Shown in pieces: positions 26,305 to 36,007 of a DNA stretch of 64,000 bases. The notes beneath the pieces are model-generated. The model made no database searches. It was not told where the DNA came from and saw nothing but the letters and a program-made list of their open reading frames with translations. The stretch is from positions 1-64,000 of the forward strand of contig JAKBTR010000082.1 of NCBI GenBank assembly GCA_021844275.1. The letters are read 5' to 3'. The position numbers were made by a program, and so were the translations under genes. Numbering within the stretch: the first letter of the stretch is position 1; the number at the start of each line of letters is the position of its first letter. Source of the stretch: Nitrospirota bacterium (GTDB taxonomy: Bacteria > Nitrospirota_A > Leptospirillia > Leptospirillales > Leptospirillaceae).

Positions 26305-27369
26305 TTGACCAGAAAATTATTTTGGTTTGCAAGCATCATAGGAATACTTATTCTGGTTACAGTCTTCGAATCCCGCTATCGTAGTTCTCCAGCCCAAGCA
26401 AAAATAGAGTTGAAAAAACCACCGCTTTTTAATCAAAAACGTTTTCGTCTGTCTCATGTACGCAGAAGGAATCTTGAACGATGGGCTGTCATTCCCGGGA
26501 TCGTTCATGCTTTTCGAAAATCCAAGATTTACGCGCACGTTCCGGGTTATCTGAAGTTTTTAAATGTGGACAAAGGGGACTTTGTCCATCGAGGTCAAGT
26601 TCTGGCCTATATTTTTGATCCGGAACTTTACCAGAGGTATCAGAAAGCATTGGCGGAAGCGCAGATAGCGAGGATTACCTTTGAACGTGAAAAAGAGGTT
26701 TGGGAAGCAGATCATCGGGTGATTTCCCTGGAAAATGTTCAGCGATCAGAAGCCATTTTTCGAGAAAAAGAAGCCTTGGCAAATTATGATCATGAGCTTG
26801 TCCGGTACAAGACGATTGTGGCCCCTTTTGATGGAGTCATTACGCATCGTTACATTGATCCCTGGAATCTCATATCGAGTGGGACGGGAACGACCGTTGA
26901 TGCTCTTCCTATTGTCAAGGAGTCTTATGTTGATACCATGCGCCTTTATGTCGGGATTCCCGAAAGCGAAGTCCGTTATGTCAAGAGAGGATTGAGGGTT
27001 TGGTTGGAAGCCCAGGGGTTGAAGGGCAGAAAGTTTTATGCGCGGGTGACACGTTATGATTATGCACTTGATCATGAGACCCGAACGATGCGGACGGAGG
27101 TTGATATTCTGAATCCGGATCACGCGTTGATGCCAAGGATGTATGTGTGGGCACATATTCTCCTCAAGACCTATAAAAATGCGCTATCTGTTCCTAAAAT
27201 GGCTATTTTGGAAGGAAGGCATGGAGACTATGCCTTTGTCATCCGGAACGGGAAGGTAAAAAAAGTTCCCGTTGTCATCGGTGATGAAAATGGAGGGTAT
27301 GTCCAGATCCTTCAGGGATTGGTGGAAAATGAGCCTATTCTCGTGAAGCTTTATGCAACTATCTATTAG
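26305..27369 (+). CDS. RND periplasmic adaptor (HlyD family)
   Basis: The 354-residue membrane-fusion protein has one N-terminal hydrophobic anchor (about 5-20) and a lipoyl half SKIYAHVPGYLKFLNVDKGD. A helical hairpin near 110-170, a second lipoyl half IVAPFDGVITHRYIDPW, and beta-barrel domains follow. It is clearly similar to the second adaptor at 33257, which shares AHVPGYLK-LNVDKGD. The start is a TTG at 26305 behind a GGGGAG site; no in-frame ATG fits. It should couple the permease downstream to an outer-membrane channel. Confidence 0.88.
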   Translation: MTRKLFWFASIIGILILVTVFESRYRSSPAQAKIELKKPPLFNQKRFRLSHVRRRNLERWAVIPGIVHAFRKSKIYAHVPGYLKFLNVDKGDFVHRGQVLAYIFDPELYQRYQKALAEAQIARITFEREKEVWEADHRVISLENVQRSEAIFREKEALANYDHELVRYKTIVAPFDGVITHRYIDPWNLISSGTGTTVDALPIVKESYVDTMRLYVGIPESEVRYVKRGLRVWLEAQGLKGRKFYARVTRYDYALDHETRTMRTEVDILNPDHALMPRMYVWAHILLKTYKNALSVPKMAILEGRHGDYAFVIRNGKVKKVPVVIGDENGGYVQILQGLVENEPILVKLYATIY

Positions 27370-27392
27370 AGAGACGGGTGAGGGGCCAAGCA

Positions 27393-27440
27393 TGTCATGA
27401 CAATAAAATGCCCAGGTAAAAATATTTTATTGTCATGACA
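27393..27440. repeat. Perfect 17-bp inverted repeat between adaptor and permease genes
   Basis: The arms TGTCATGACAATAAAAT (27393-27409) and ATTTTATTGTCATGACA (27424-27440) are exact reverse complements around a 14-base loop. Each arm starts or ends with the self-palindrome TGTCATGACA. The element sits 89 bases before the permease start. It could be a paired operator, or an RNA hairpin setting the adaptor/permease ratio. Confidence 0.85.
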
Positions 27441-27528
27441 AACTTGGTTGCAGGAATAGACTGGACTATCTGGTAATTTGACGCTATCGGCAACAGGTAG
27501 GTCGTAAACGAGGAAAGGAAGACAACGG

Positions 27529-30500
27529 ATGTTTCTTGTCCGCTTTTCGTTAAAGAGCCCATACACGATAATCGCATTTGCTCTCGCCATCGTTCTTCTC
27601 GGGAGTCAAAGCCTGTCTTCGATGAACGTTTCCATTTTTCCCCAGATCCCGGATCCGGATGTGGAAGTGTTAACCGTTTTTCCGGGACTTAGTCCCTATG
27701 AAGTGGAAACGGAAATCACGGAACAGATGGAGCGGATCATTCTCCAGGCTCCCTATATCCGGAGCATCAAGTCGAACAGTGTGACAGGAATCAGCATGAT
27801 CAATGTTCGTTACAGATCATCCTATTCCCTCGCTGCAGGTGTTTCCATGACGGTTTCCATGGTGTATTCCTCCCTGAAATACCTTCCTCCCGGCGTTTTT
27901 CCGCCGATTATCATCCCTTTCGGCGTGTCGGCTATACCGATCGCCGATATCGTTCTGGAAAGCAAGGAGCTTTCCCAGATGCAGTTGTACGATATCGGTT
28001 ATTACAATGTACGCTCCCAGATGGGAACTGTTCCCGGGGCTGCAGCCCCGCCGGTTTTCGGCGGCATGTCTCGCCAGATTCAGGTGTATACGAATAATAC
28101 AGCTCTTTTGGCTCGTGGGCTTTCGATCTGGGACATTGCTCAAACGCTGAATCGTCAGAATATTATTTGGCCGGCCGGAGTCACGACCTACGGGACGCAG
28201 AATTATGATGTTTTTGTCAACGCCCTCTTGGGTGGACCAAAATCCATCAATAATGTTCCGATCAAATTTGATCATGGGCAACCAGTTTATATCAAGGATG
28301 TAGGCGAAGCGAAAGATTCTTATAGACTCCAGTTCAATCCGGTGAGGGTGGATGGAAGAAAATCGGTTTATTTTCCCCTTCTCAAACAGAGTGGAGCCAA
28401 TACCATCAAGGTTGTGGAGGCGACCAGGAAAGCTCTGAAATCCTTTTATGGTCTTCCCAAAAGTCTTCACATGTCCGTTATTTTTGACCAGTCCGTCTAT
28501 ATCAAGGATTCTGTCGCCTCTCTTGAAAGAGAAGGAATAGTTGGAATCATTCTGACCGCCTTTATGATATTGGTCTTCCTTGGAAATGTCCGCGCAACAG
28601 CCATCATTTTTACTTCCATCCCCTTGTCGCTTTTGACGGGAATCACCCTTCTCCATATGACAGGTCAAACGATCAATATCATGACGTTGGGGGGATTGGC
28701 TCTTGCTATCGGACGTCTGGTGGACGACTCCATTGTTGTATTGGAAAATACGAACCGTCATATCGAAATGGGCGAGGATCTTTATTCGGCTTCGCTTGAA
28801 GGGGCCGGAGAAGTTGCCATGCCTGTTCTGGCCTCGACGATTGCAACGATGATCGTTTTTTCCCCTGTGCTCTTTCTTGTGGGAAAAGGCAAATTTTTGT
28901 TCACACCCCTTGCGGCTGCGGTCGCGTTTTCCATGATGGCTTCCTATCTTGTATCTATGACGCTTGTCCCCGTTCTTTCTCGCTGGTTCATGAGGCCGGA
29001 ATCCTATTATGATTCCCATGACAGCGCGTTGAGGAGAGGTTTTAAAAAGTTTGACGCCGCATTTGACAAGTTCAGAAATGGTTATCGGGAGGTTCTGACC
29101 CAAGCTCTCAAGAAGCAAAAAACATTTTCTGTCATGCTGGCATTTGCGTTTGTGGCTGCCTTATTTCTGGCAAGTCAAGTGGGATCTGAGTATTTCCCTT
29201 CCGATGATACAGGTTCTTTCATCATATCGGTCCGACTTCCTGTTGGAGCAAGGGTCGAGTGGACCGACGCCTATATGGCCAAACTCGACGGAGCGATTCG
29301 TCGTGTCATTCCGCAAAAGGATATCGTTCATATCGTGGCGAATGAGGGGATACGGATTGGTTGGGCAGCTATGTATACCACTAACCTCTGGACCCATATG
29401 TCATTTGTCCTGGTCCAGTTGGTCCCTTCCACAAAAAGGCATCATTCGGTATGGGATTATGAGACCAGGTTGCGGTCTTATTTGAAAGAACATTTTCCCA
29501 ATATCGAATTTGATTTTGAATCGGCATCGATTATTACTCAGGTCCTGTCCGGGTCCGGAGAAGCGCCGATCGATCTTCAGATTCTCGGTCCAAGTTATAG
29601 GGTGCTTGGGAAAATATCCAAAGATATTCGGGACAGGATTAAGCAGATTCCTGGAACCCAAGATGTTCGGGTCAAGCAGAATTTTCATTACCCGGGATTA
29701 ATGGTCAATGTGGACAGAAATAAAGCCGGTTTTCTGGGGCTATCCGAAACAGATGTGGAACGTCAGGTCATTACAAGCTTGGTCACAGATATGGCTATCG
29801 GTGAAAATTTCTGGGTCGATCCGAAATCGGGAAACCCATACTTTCTCACAGCCCAATATCCGGAAGACCGCTGGTCCGATCTGGATTCTCTGAACAACAT
29901 TCTGATCCGTCCATTGGGGAGTGCGGATGTCACTGCCCCGGGTTCAACGGCTCCTCCTGTGTATTTGCGGGATGTGGCAGATATCAAGAGAATTACCTTT
30001 CCCCCAGCCATTTTCCATTATAACGTGGAGCGCGTGGTGGATGTCCTTGTGAATTTTCAGCACAAGAGAGGGGTTTCGATGGGGGAAATCGGCAAAAACA
30101 TCGAGGACATCCTTAAAAAATACCCTTTCCCGGATGGATATTCCTGGCATGAAACAGGAATGTTGGCCAGTATGAAACGATCCTTCGGGTCGATGGGTAT
30201 CGCTGTCCTTCTCGCGATGGCCCTGGTCTACCTGGCATTAGTTGCTCAATTTCAGTCTTTTCTTGACCCGTTCATCATCATGTTGTCCGTTCCGTTCGGA
30301 TTAATAGGTGTGATTCTGATGCTTTACATCACAGGTTCGGGATTCAATGTGGAATCGATGATTGGTGTCATCATGGATATCGGGATAGGTGTTTCGAACT
30401 CGGTCCTTCTTGTCGAATTTGCAATTCGACTAAGGGAAAAAGGTGCGCCTCTTGTCCGGTCGGTCGTTGAAGCAGGTTCAACCCGGTTGAGACCGATTTT

Positions 30501-30699
30501 AATGACGGCTGTCGGAACTGTACTTGCTATGATTCCGACGGCCGTCGGGATGGGTGAGGGTTCCGGACCAGAGGAACCCCTCGCCCGAGCCGTTATCGGA
30601 GGGCTGATTGTCATGACGATATTGACGCTTTTTCAGGTCCCGATCCTTTTTGTCCTGTTCCACCGGTTGGAAGATCGTTGGAAAAGCAGGCAGTCCTGA
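27529..30699 (+). CDS. RND efflux permease (AcrB/HAE-like)
   Basis: The 1056-residue inner-membrane transporter has helix 1 at about 12-30 and two large periplasmic porter domains. The TM4 proton relay motif is GRLVDDSIVVLENTNRHIE, near residues 397-415. A second helix bundle near 870-1040 contains VIMDIGIGVSNSVLLVEFA. Lengths and motifs are normal for RND pumps; the substrate cannot be read. It lies 159 bases after its adaptor, with the 17-bp inverted repeat between. The cluster also holds a second adaptor and a TolC gene. Confidence 0.92.
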   Translation: MFLVRFSLKSPYTIIAFALAIVLLGSQSLSSMNVSIFPQIPDPDVEVLTVFPGLSPYEVETEITEQMERIILQAPYIRSIKSNSVTGISMINVRYRSSYSLAAGVSMTVSMVYSSLKYLPPGVFPPIIIPFGVSAIPIADIVLESKELSQMQLYDIGYYNVRSQMGTVPGAAAPPVFGGMSRQIQVYTNNTALLARGLSIWDIAQTLNRQNIIWPAGVTTYGTQNYDVFVNALLGGPKSINNVPIKFDHGQPVYIKDVGEAKDSYRLQFNPVRVDGRKSVYFPLLKQSGANTIKVVEATRKALKSFYGLPKSLHMSVIFDQSVYIKDSVASLEREGIVGIILTAFMILVFLGNVRATAIIFTSIPLSLLTGITLLHMTGQTINIMTLGGLALAIGRLVDDSIVVLENTNRHIEMGEDLYSASLEGAGEVAMPVLASTIATMIVFSPVLFLVGKGKFLFTPLAAAVAFSMMASYLVSMTLVPVLSRWFMRPESYYDSHDSALRRGFKKFDAAFDKFRNGYREVLTQALKKQKTFSVMLAFAFVAALFLASQVGSEYFPSDDTGSFIISVRLPVGARVEWTDAYMAKLDGAIRRVIPQKDIVHIVANEGIRIGWAAMYTTNLWTHMSFVLVQLVPSTKRHHSVWDYETRLRSYLKEHFPNIEFDFESASIITQVLSGSGEAPIDLQILGPSYRVLGKISKDIRDRIKQIPGTQDVRVKQNFHYPGLMVNVDRNKAGFLGLSETDVERQVITSLVTDMAIGENFWVDPKSGNPYFLTAQYPEDRWSDLDSLNNILIRPLGSADVTAPGSTAPPVYLRDVADIKRITFPPAIFHYNVERVVDVLVNFQHKRGVSMGEIGKNIEDILKKYPFPDGYSWHETGMLASMKRSFGSMGIAVLLAMALVYLALVAQFQSFLDPFIIMLSVPFGLIGVILMLYITGSGFNVESMIGVIMDIGIGVSNSVLLVEFAIRLREKGAPLVRSVVEAGSTRLRPILMTAVGTVLAMIPTAVGMGEGSGPEEPLARAVIGGLIVMTILTLFQVPILFVLFHRLEDRWKSRQS

Positions 30700-30728
30700 T
30701 GAAAATTTTTATGCATGAGCAATGACTG

Positions 30729-31736
30729 TCAAACAAATGGAAGATTGATTGTCTTTGCTGTCCGTCCATCCGGCAAAAGGAGTTCGGTATCGTTGTCCAA
30801 GACGCTTTTTTTCAGATAGCCCAAGCCGATAACGGACTCGAGAATATCCGAATAGGCTGTTCGGGTCAGGATACCGGCCTCGTTTCCGTCCTTCGGATTG
30901 AGGAGAGTTTGGGGAAAGGTTTCTGGAGAAGAAGATGGTGAGCTGATGAGGAAACCGGAAAGAAGTCGATTGATATGTCCCTGGAACTTCAGTCGGGTGA
31001 CAGGTTCCTGGCCTACATAGCATCCCTTGTTGTAGGAGATCCCTGCGGTATCAAGACCAGCTTCTGCAGGGAAGTAAGCCGTATTCAACTCAGTGGGAAA
31101 AAGAGGTATTCCTTTTTCCGTAAGGTAGGTCATGTAGGTATCTTCATCCATGATCACCCCTTCTCTTTCTTGGACGGAGTCTTCGAGACTTTTACGGATT
31201 CTGGAAAAGTCTTGATTGGGTATGAACAGATCTGCTTGCAGCCCGACATTCAGGTCGAGCTGGAAGGAAATTGGATGGATGAGGACATATCCGCCATCTC
31301 TCAGCCTTCGGAAGGAGGAACCCGAAAAATCATGATCAAATAGAGAGAGGAGTGCAGAAATTGTATCAGGTCCTACAAGACGAAGCTCACTGAAGGTATC
31401 TGACAAATCAACGATTTTGGCTTTCGTTCGGAAAAAAAGATATTGCTGGAGATGGGAAATAAAATCTTTTTGAGTTCCAGAGGGTGGAAAGAGAGCAATT
31501 TTATCGTTACAGGTGCCGCACCACGCATCAAACAAAATTCGAGCTTTGGGATTCAGGAAAAAACTATAAGACAAGCTCCAGTCTTCTTGTTTCAGGAGGT
31601 CCTGACTCATAATTCCTTGAAGAAAAGTTTTTCTGTCTTCCCCTTCGATAAAAATGCAGGGTCGAGAGATGGTCGGGCAAAAAAGTCCAAGTTTTTTGTG
31701 GGCGAGAAGAGTCTTGGATTTTGATGATGTTTTCAT
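30729..31736 (-). CDS. ygfZ: Folate-binding YgfZ/GcvT-like protein
   Basis: The 335-residue protein has the YgfZ hallmark KGCYVGQEPVTRLKF near residues 239-253, with the invariant cysteine. The preceding FPAEAGLDTAGISYNKGC region also fits. YgfZ proteins use tetrahydrofolate to help maintain certain Fe-S enzymes. The ATG at 31736 follows AAGGAGA. It is transcribed against the efflux genes on both sides, so it is either an older resident or a passenger. Confidence 0.88.
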   Translation of the reverse strand: MKTSSKSKTLLAHKKLGLFCPTISRPCIFIEGEDRKTFLQGIMSQDLLKQEDWSLSYSFFLNPKARILFDAWCGTCNDKIALFPPSGTQKDFISHLQQYLFFRTKAKIVDLSDTFSELRLVGPDTISALLSLFDHDFSGSSFRRLRDGGYVLIHPISFQLDLNVGLQADLFIPNQDFSRIRKSLEDSVQEREGVIMDEDTYMTYLTEKGIPLFPTELNTAYFPAEAGLDTAGISYNKGCYVGQEPVTRLKFQGHINRLLSGFLISSPSSSPETFPQTLLNPKDGNEAGILTRTAYSDILESVIGLGYLKKSVLDNDTELLLPDGRTAKTINLPFV

Positions 31737-31752
31737 GTGAATCTCCTTGGCG

Positions 31753-31765
31753 CGGGATTATCCCG
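31753..31765. promoter_or_regulatory. 13-bp palindrome in ygfZ/ntrC divergent region
   Basis: CGGGATTATCCCG is a perfect palindrome about a central T. It lies 17 bases before the ygfZ start and 120 before the regulator gene. Its position between divergent genes suggests an operator. Confidence 0.45.
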
Positions 31766-31886
31766 TTCTTTATAAATTGATGGGAAAAATGAATCATTTT
31801 CTAATAATAAGTTGGAGCAAAATTAATCCCGATCTTTCATGATAAGAATCCATTTTTCTTTGTGTCAATGATAATAGGGAAATGTC

Positions 31887-33230
31887 ATGAGAATATTGGT
31901 CATTGATGATGATGAGAGCTTGCTGGATGTTTTGACTTCGGCTCTTGAAAAAGACGGGCATGAGGTTCGTTCGGTGTTTGAACCGGAAATGGGTTTTGTA
32001 TGCCTGAAAAATGCGGACTGGGATGTCGTGCTTTTAGATATGAGACTTAAGACAGAAGATGGATTCGAAGTTCTTCGAAAAATCCGTTCTGCCAGACCCG
32101 ATATGATCATTCTCATGATGACGGCTTTTGGGAAAATCGAGCAAGCGGTAGAAGCCATGAAGCTGGGGGCGTTCGATTTTCTGGAAAAGCCGTTTTCTTT
32201 ATCCTTCCTCCGAATCAAATTGGAGAAAATTCAGTCTCATTTGTCTCTCAAAACGCAAAATGGAATTTTACGTGAGGAACTTGAAAGTAAAAAATGGACT
32301 TTAGTTGGTCATCATACTCGCATCCAGGAAGTTCGGGAACAGATCACCCGTTATTCCAAAGTCGATTCGCCCGTGTTGATTTTGGGAGAATCCGGGACTG
32401 GAAAAGAAATTGCCGCCAGAATGATCGTTAATCAATCATCACGACGGTACGAACCCTTTATAGTAGTGAACTGCGGTGCGATCCCCATGGATTTGATGGA
32501 ATCCATGTTTTTTGGACATGAGAAGGGTTCTTTTACAGGGGCGCATGCGTTACAGAAAGGAAAATTCGAACTGGCAAGGGGTGGGACGATTTTTCTTGAC
32601 GAAATCGGTGAACTCCCATGGGCTTTGCAAGCAAAACTTTTGCGTATCATCGAGACGGGTGAATTTGAACGAATTGGCGGGAAGCAGACTCTAAAGACGG
32701 ATGCCCGTATTATTTCTGCGACAAACAGGAATTTGGAGAATCTTGTCAAGAAAGATGTTTTTCGGCTGGACCTCTATTACCGATTGAATGTTTTGGTTCT
32801 GGAAATGCCTTCCTTGTGTGAGCGTCTGGAGGATTTGCCGTACCTTGTAGAATATTTACTCAAGGAATTGTCTGTAGACTTGCATCGAAAACTTATTGCA
32901 GACAAGTCCTTGATTCCGGCTCTCCAGAGAGCCGAATGGCCTGGAAATATCCGTGAACTTAAAAATGTGCTGGAGAGACTTGCAGTTATATCTGAAGACG
33001 GAGTTATTCGAGAAAAGGACTTTGCCCAAGTCCTATGGAAAAAACCGCCCTTTGAAAACTCGGGAAAAATCTGGGAGGTAAGTTTTAAAAAGGAAATTCA
33101 AGAAAGAGAAAAGGAAATGATCCTTGTAGCTCTCGAAAAGGCGGAGGGAAATCATACTTTGGCCGCCCATTATTTGGGAATGAAACGCACCACTTTCCAA
33201 TATCGTTTGAAGAAGATGAAAATTGGATAA
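31887..33230 (+). CDS. NtrC-family sigma-54-dependent response regulator
   Basis: The 447-residue protein has a receiver domain with acidic pocket D7-D9, phospho-acceptor D51, T79 and K101. An AAA+ domain follows: Walker A GESGTGKE at 167-174, the sigma-54 contact loop GSFTGA at 214-219 (a natural variant of GAFTGA), and FLDEIGELP Walker B. A Fis-type HTH closes the protein near 420-445 (HTLAAHYLGMKRTTFQYRL). It activates sigma-54 promoters after phosphorylation. No sensor kinase gene is visible in the window. It precedes the second adaptor gene by 26 bases and may control the efflux cluster. Confidence 0.93.
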   Translation: MRILVIDDDESLLDVLTSALEKDGHEVRSVFEPEMGFVCLKNADWDVVLLDMRLKTEDGFEVLRKIRSARPDMIILMMTAFGKIEQAVEAMKLGAFDFLEKPFSLSFLRIKLEKIQSHLSLKTQNGILREELESKKWTLVGHHTRIQEVREQITRYSKVDSPVLILGESGTGKEIAARMIVNQSSRRYEPFIVVNCGAIPMDLMESMFFGHEKGSFTGAHALQKGKFELARGGTIFLDEIGELPWALQAKLLRIIETGEFERIGGKQTLKTDARIISATNRNLENLVKKDVFRLDLYYRLNVLVLEMPSLCERLEDLPYLVEYLLKELSVDLHRKLIADKSLIPALQRAEWPGNIRELKNVLERLAVISEDGVIREKDFAQVLWKKPPFENSGKIWEVSFKKEIQEREKEMILVALEKAEGNHTLAAHYLGMKRTTFQYRLKKMKIG

Positions 33231-33256
33231 ATTATGTTTAAAGGAAAGGAGCCAAG

Positions 33257-34465
33257 GTGTCGGAAGAGAGAAAGTCTTCGGGAGATGCTTCTTCAGAGGA
33301 TAATGTTTCTGAAGAAATGCGTCATGAGATCAATCTTCAGGACATTCCGGACAACCACAAGATTCAGAAATGGGCGGGGGTGATACTTTTTCTTTTGATC
33401 ATAGGACCTTTCTCCATTTTCGTGCTGAACAAGATTTTCCCGGCCCATCCCCCCAAGTTCCCCCCCCAGATCGTACAGGTGATTCGGGTACGCTCCCGTC
33501 AGATGTATCACAAGGTGACGATCCCTGCCGGTATCCGATCTTTCCGGGAAACAGTTATCTATGCTCATGTTCCCGGGTATCTGAAGGTATTGAATGTGGA
33601 TAAGGGAGATTATGTTCACAAAGGTCAAATTCTGGCTTATATCCAGGATCCTGAACTGCGCCATTCACTAGAGGAAAAGAAAGCCCGAGTGCGTATCAAT
33701 TATCTTACCTATAAACGGATCAAAAAAGTATGGCTGACTCATCCGTCTCTGATTTCAAAACAGCGCGTCCAGGAAAAACTTGCGGCTTATATCTCGGCAG
33801 TTTCCAATATGCGTCGCTACGAAGCCCTTGTTGACTATAAAACAATCCGGGCCCCGTTCGATGGGATGATCACCCACCGTTTTATCGATCAGGGAAAACT
33901 CATTTCTCAGGGGACCGATCAGACAAAATCGATTCAGCCCATTGTGACGTTAGAGCAAGTGACGACTCTTCGTGCCTATGTTTGGGTGCCGGCAGATATT
34001 GCTCCACAAATCCGGAGAGGTCAGAAAGTCATTGCCAAGTTTTCGGGTTTGCCGGGAATGTTATTTGATGGGCGTGTGACGCGTTATGACAATGAAGAAA
34101 ATCTCCGTACGAGAACAATGAGATCAGAAGTGGATATCGAAAATCCGAAGTTCATCATACATCCGGGAATGTATGGCCAGTTCACTTTCTATCTGTCAAA
34201 GATAAACCGGGCGATTCTCATTCCAGGAATGGCTATTCGAAAAGAAAAAGACAAGGGGTATTCAGTAGCAGTGGTACGGGATGGAAAAATTCATCTTCAG
34301 CCAGTTGAAATCGGCATCGATAATGGAAACTGGGTGCAAATAAAATCCGGTCTCTTATCTGGGGACAAAGTGGTGATGATGGGAAAATGGCATGTAGATG
34401 AAGGCCAAAAGGTCAATGCCATAGCTTATAAAGCGGTTCCGTTCCGTCCGGCGAGACAGTTATGA
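33257..34465 (+). CDS. RND periplasmic adaptor (HlyD family), second copy
   Basis: The 402-residue adaptor has a longer cytoplasmic N-terminus than its paralogue at 26305, with a membrane anchor at about 40-60. Lipoyl halves are TVIYAHVPGYLKVLNVDKGD and IRAPFDGMITHRFIDQGK. The start is a GTG at 33257 behind a GGAAAGGAG site. It is 26 bases after the NtrC-type gene and 69 bases before the TolC gene. No permease follows it, so it presumably shares the one at 27529 or serves as an alternative adaptor. Confidence 0.88.
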   Translation: MSEERKSSGDASSEDNVSEEMRHEINLQDIPDNHKIQKWAGVILFLLIIGPFSIFVLNKIFPAHPPKFPPQIVQVIRVRSRQMYHKVTIPAGIRSFRETVIYAHVPGYLKVLNVDKGDYVHKGQILAYIQDPELRHSLEEKKARVRINYLTYKRIKKVWLTHPSLISKQRVQEKLAAYISAVSNMRRYEALVDYKTIRAPFDGMITHRFIDQGKLISQGTDQTKSIQPIVTLEQVTTLRAYVWVPADIAPQIRRGQKVIAKFSGLPGMLFDGRVTRYDNEENLRTRTMRSEVDIENPKFIIHPGMYGQFTFYLSKINRAILIPGMAIRKEKDKGYSVAVVRDGKIHLQPVEIGIDNGNWVQIKSGLLSGDKVVMMGKWHVDEGQKVNAIAYKAVPFRPARQL

Positions 34466-34534
34466 TGCTGGTGAAGTTTATTCTTTCTCATCTTTCAGTT
34501 CGGAATGGTTCTTGAAGAGGAAGGTGGTTTGAAA

Positions 34535-36007
34535 ATGAGTCTTTGCAGAACCTGGTGTGTGATTTCTGTTTTAGTATTGGGTTTTTTGGGGGTTGCATCT
34601 GCGGCCAGCTCGTCCCAGCAAAAGAATCTGGATCGACCTCCAGCCATACTGAATTTGGATACCGCCATTTCTTTCGGGTTAACACATCACCCCAGGATCT
34701 TCATGTTTCAGCACCAGGTGAAAAAGGCTCAGGCGGCGGTCCAGATTGCAAACGCCCATTTCCTTCCCAATATCGGGGCCGGCGGATTGTTCGGCGTGGG
34801 GGAGCCGGGAGTTGGCAATCGCCCCTTTAACAATGCCTATGCCTATTCCGGCTTTTTGCCGGTGAATTACGGCCTTCTCGGTCCATACGGACACAATGCG
34901 AACCTTTCGATGGCCCAGACGGCAATGGCCTCTTTGGGTGTTACCCAGCTTCTTTACGACTTCGGAAGATACGAGCATTTGACCAAGTCCCGGAAGGAGA
35001 TGACGAAAGCCTCCACCGACAATCTCCTGACTCGTGACGCCTGGGTTATCCTGCAGATCAAGGAAGCCTATTATCATGTGAGCCTGGATCGCAAACTGAT
35101 CGAAGTTTACCAAAAGAATCTCGAACAACGACAAATGGTGCGCGACCTGACGCGATCGCTCTACAGGGCAAACTACAAATCCCGACTGGACTACGATCTG
35201 GCTGTCGTGGATCTCGAGAAGTCCCAGGCACTTCTTGTCAACGAACAAAACGATCTCAAAACCCAGATAGCCCGTCTGAACGAAGCCATGGGTCTGGGGA
35301 AAAAAAGCCGGAACGATTATCAGCTGAAAGACAAGGCTCCCGAAACTCTTGTCCCCGTGCCGTTGGAAGAATTGATCAGTACCGGAATTCACAAGCGCCC
35401 GGAACTCTTGTCCACCGCCCATCGCTTCCATGCGGGAGTTGAACAGACGGCAGCCGAAAAGGCGAAACATTATCCTTATATTTCCGCTTTCGGAAATTAT
35501 GGATATTTAGGGAATATGGTCAACGGACTCAGTTATTCTCCCGGTTTATGGACGGGTGGAGCGATGATCAATGTTCCTCTTTACACAGGAGGAATGATTC
35601 GCGGAATGGTGGCTCGGGCCAGGGAAGCCACCCTGACATCCCAATATCACGAACAGGACTGGAGAATACGGATCCGTCTCCAGGTGACGCAAGCTTATGA
35701 TCGTGTCCGTGCGGACGCGGCGGACATTGTGGCGTACACGAAGGCTGTCAAGGAAGCCAAGTTGGCGTTGTTGCTGGCCAACAAGAAGTATGAAGCCAAC
35801 CTGATCTCGATCGTGGCGCTGACGTTGGCCGAAGTCTATCTTCTGGACGCCGAGGCCAGTCTGGCGATTTCCGTCTACCACATGGGGGTGGATCAGGCCG
35901 CGCTCCGGTTTTCGACGGGAATCGATTACCCGGAGTTTGTCACTATGACGGGACAAGTTCGGGATGCCCCCGTAAAAACGTCTCTCGATCGCCAGATACC
36001 GCAATAA
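34535..36007 (+). CDS. TolC-family outer membrane efflux channel
   Basis: The 490-residue protein has a signal peptide (hydrophobic core to about residue 22, ending ASA) and two OEP repeats: long helical segments around 55-90 and 160-260, and again 295-340 and 380-460. It should form the trimeric outer-membrane exit duct. The ATG at 34535 follows GGAAGGTGG; an upstream ATG at 34505 would spoil the signal peptide. Base composition is visibly richer in G and C than the adaptor before it. Confidence 0.9.
   Translation: MSLCRTWCVISVLVLGFLGVASAASSSQQKNLDRPPAILNLDTAISFGLTHHPRIFMFQHQVKKAQAAVQIANAHFLPNIGAGGLFGVGEPGVGNRPFNNAYAYSGFLPVNYGLLGPYGHNANLSMAQTAMASLGVTQLLYDFGRYEHLTKSRKEMTKASTDNLLTRDAWVILQIKEAYYHVSLDRKLIEVYQKNLEQRQMVRDLTRSLYRANYKSRLDYDLAVVDLEKSQALLVNEQNDLKTQIARLNEAMGLGKKSRNDYQLKDKAPETLVPVPLEELISTGIHKRPELLSTAHRFHAGVEQTAAEKAKHYPYISAFGNYGYLGNMVNGLSYSPGLWTGGAMINVPLYTGGMIRGMVARAREATLTSQYHEQDWRIRIRLQVTQAYDRVRADAADIVAYTKAVKEAKLALLLANKKYEANLISIVALTLAEVYLLDAEASLAISVYHMGVDQAALRFSTGIDYPEFVTMTGQVRDAPVKTSLDRQIPQ

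Noticed and set aside
26264..26308. 14-codon leader peptide ending on the adaptor start codon
   Set aside because: The overlap is tempting, but the predicted transcription start lies within its ribosome site and the adaptor has its own GGGGAG site.
27817..29118. 433-codon open frame on the minus strand
   Set aside because: It is antisense to the RND permease, which has all its expected motifs.
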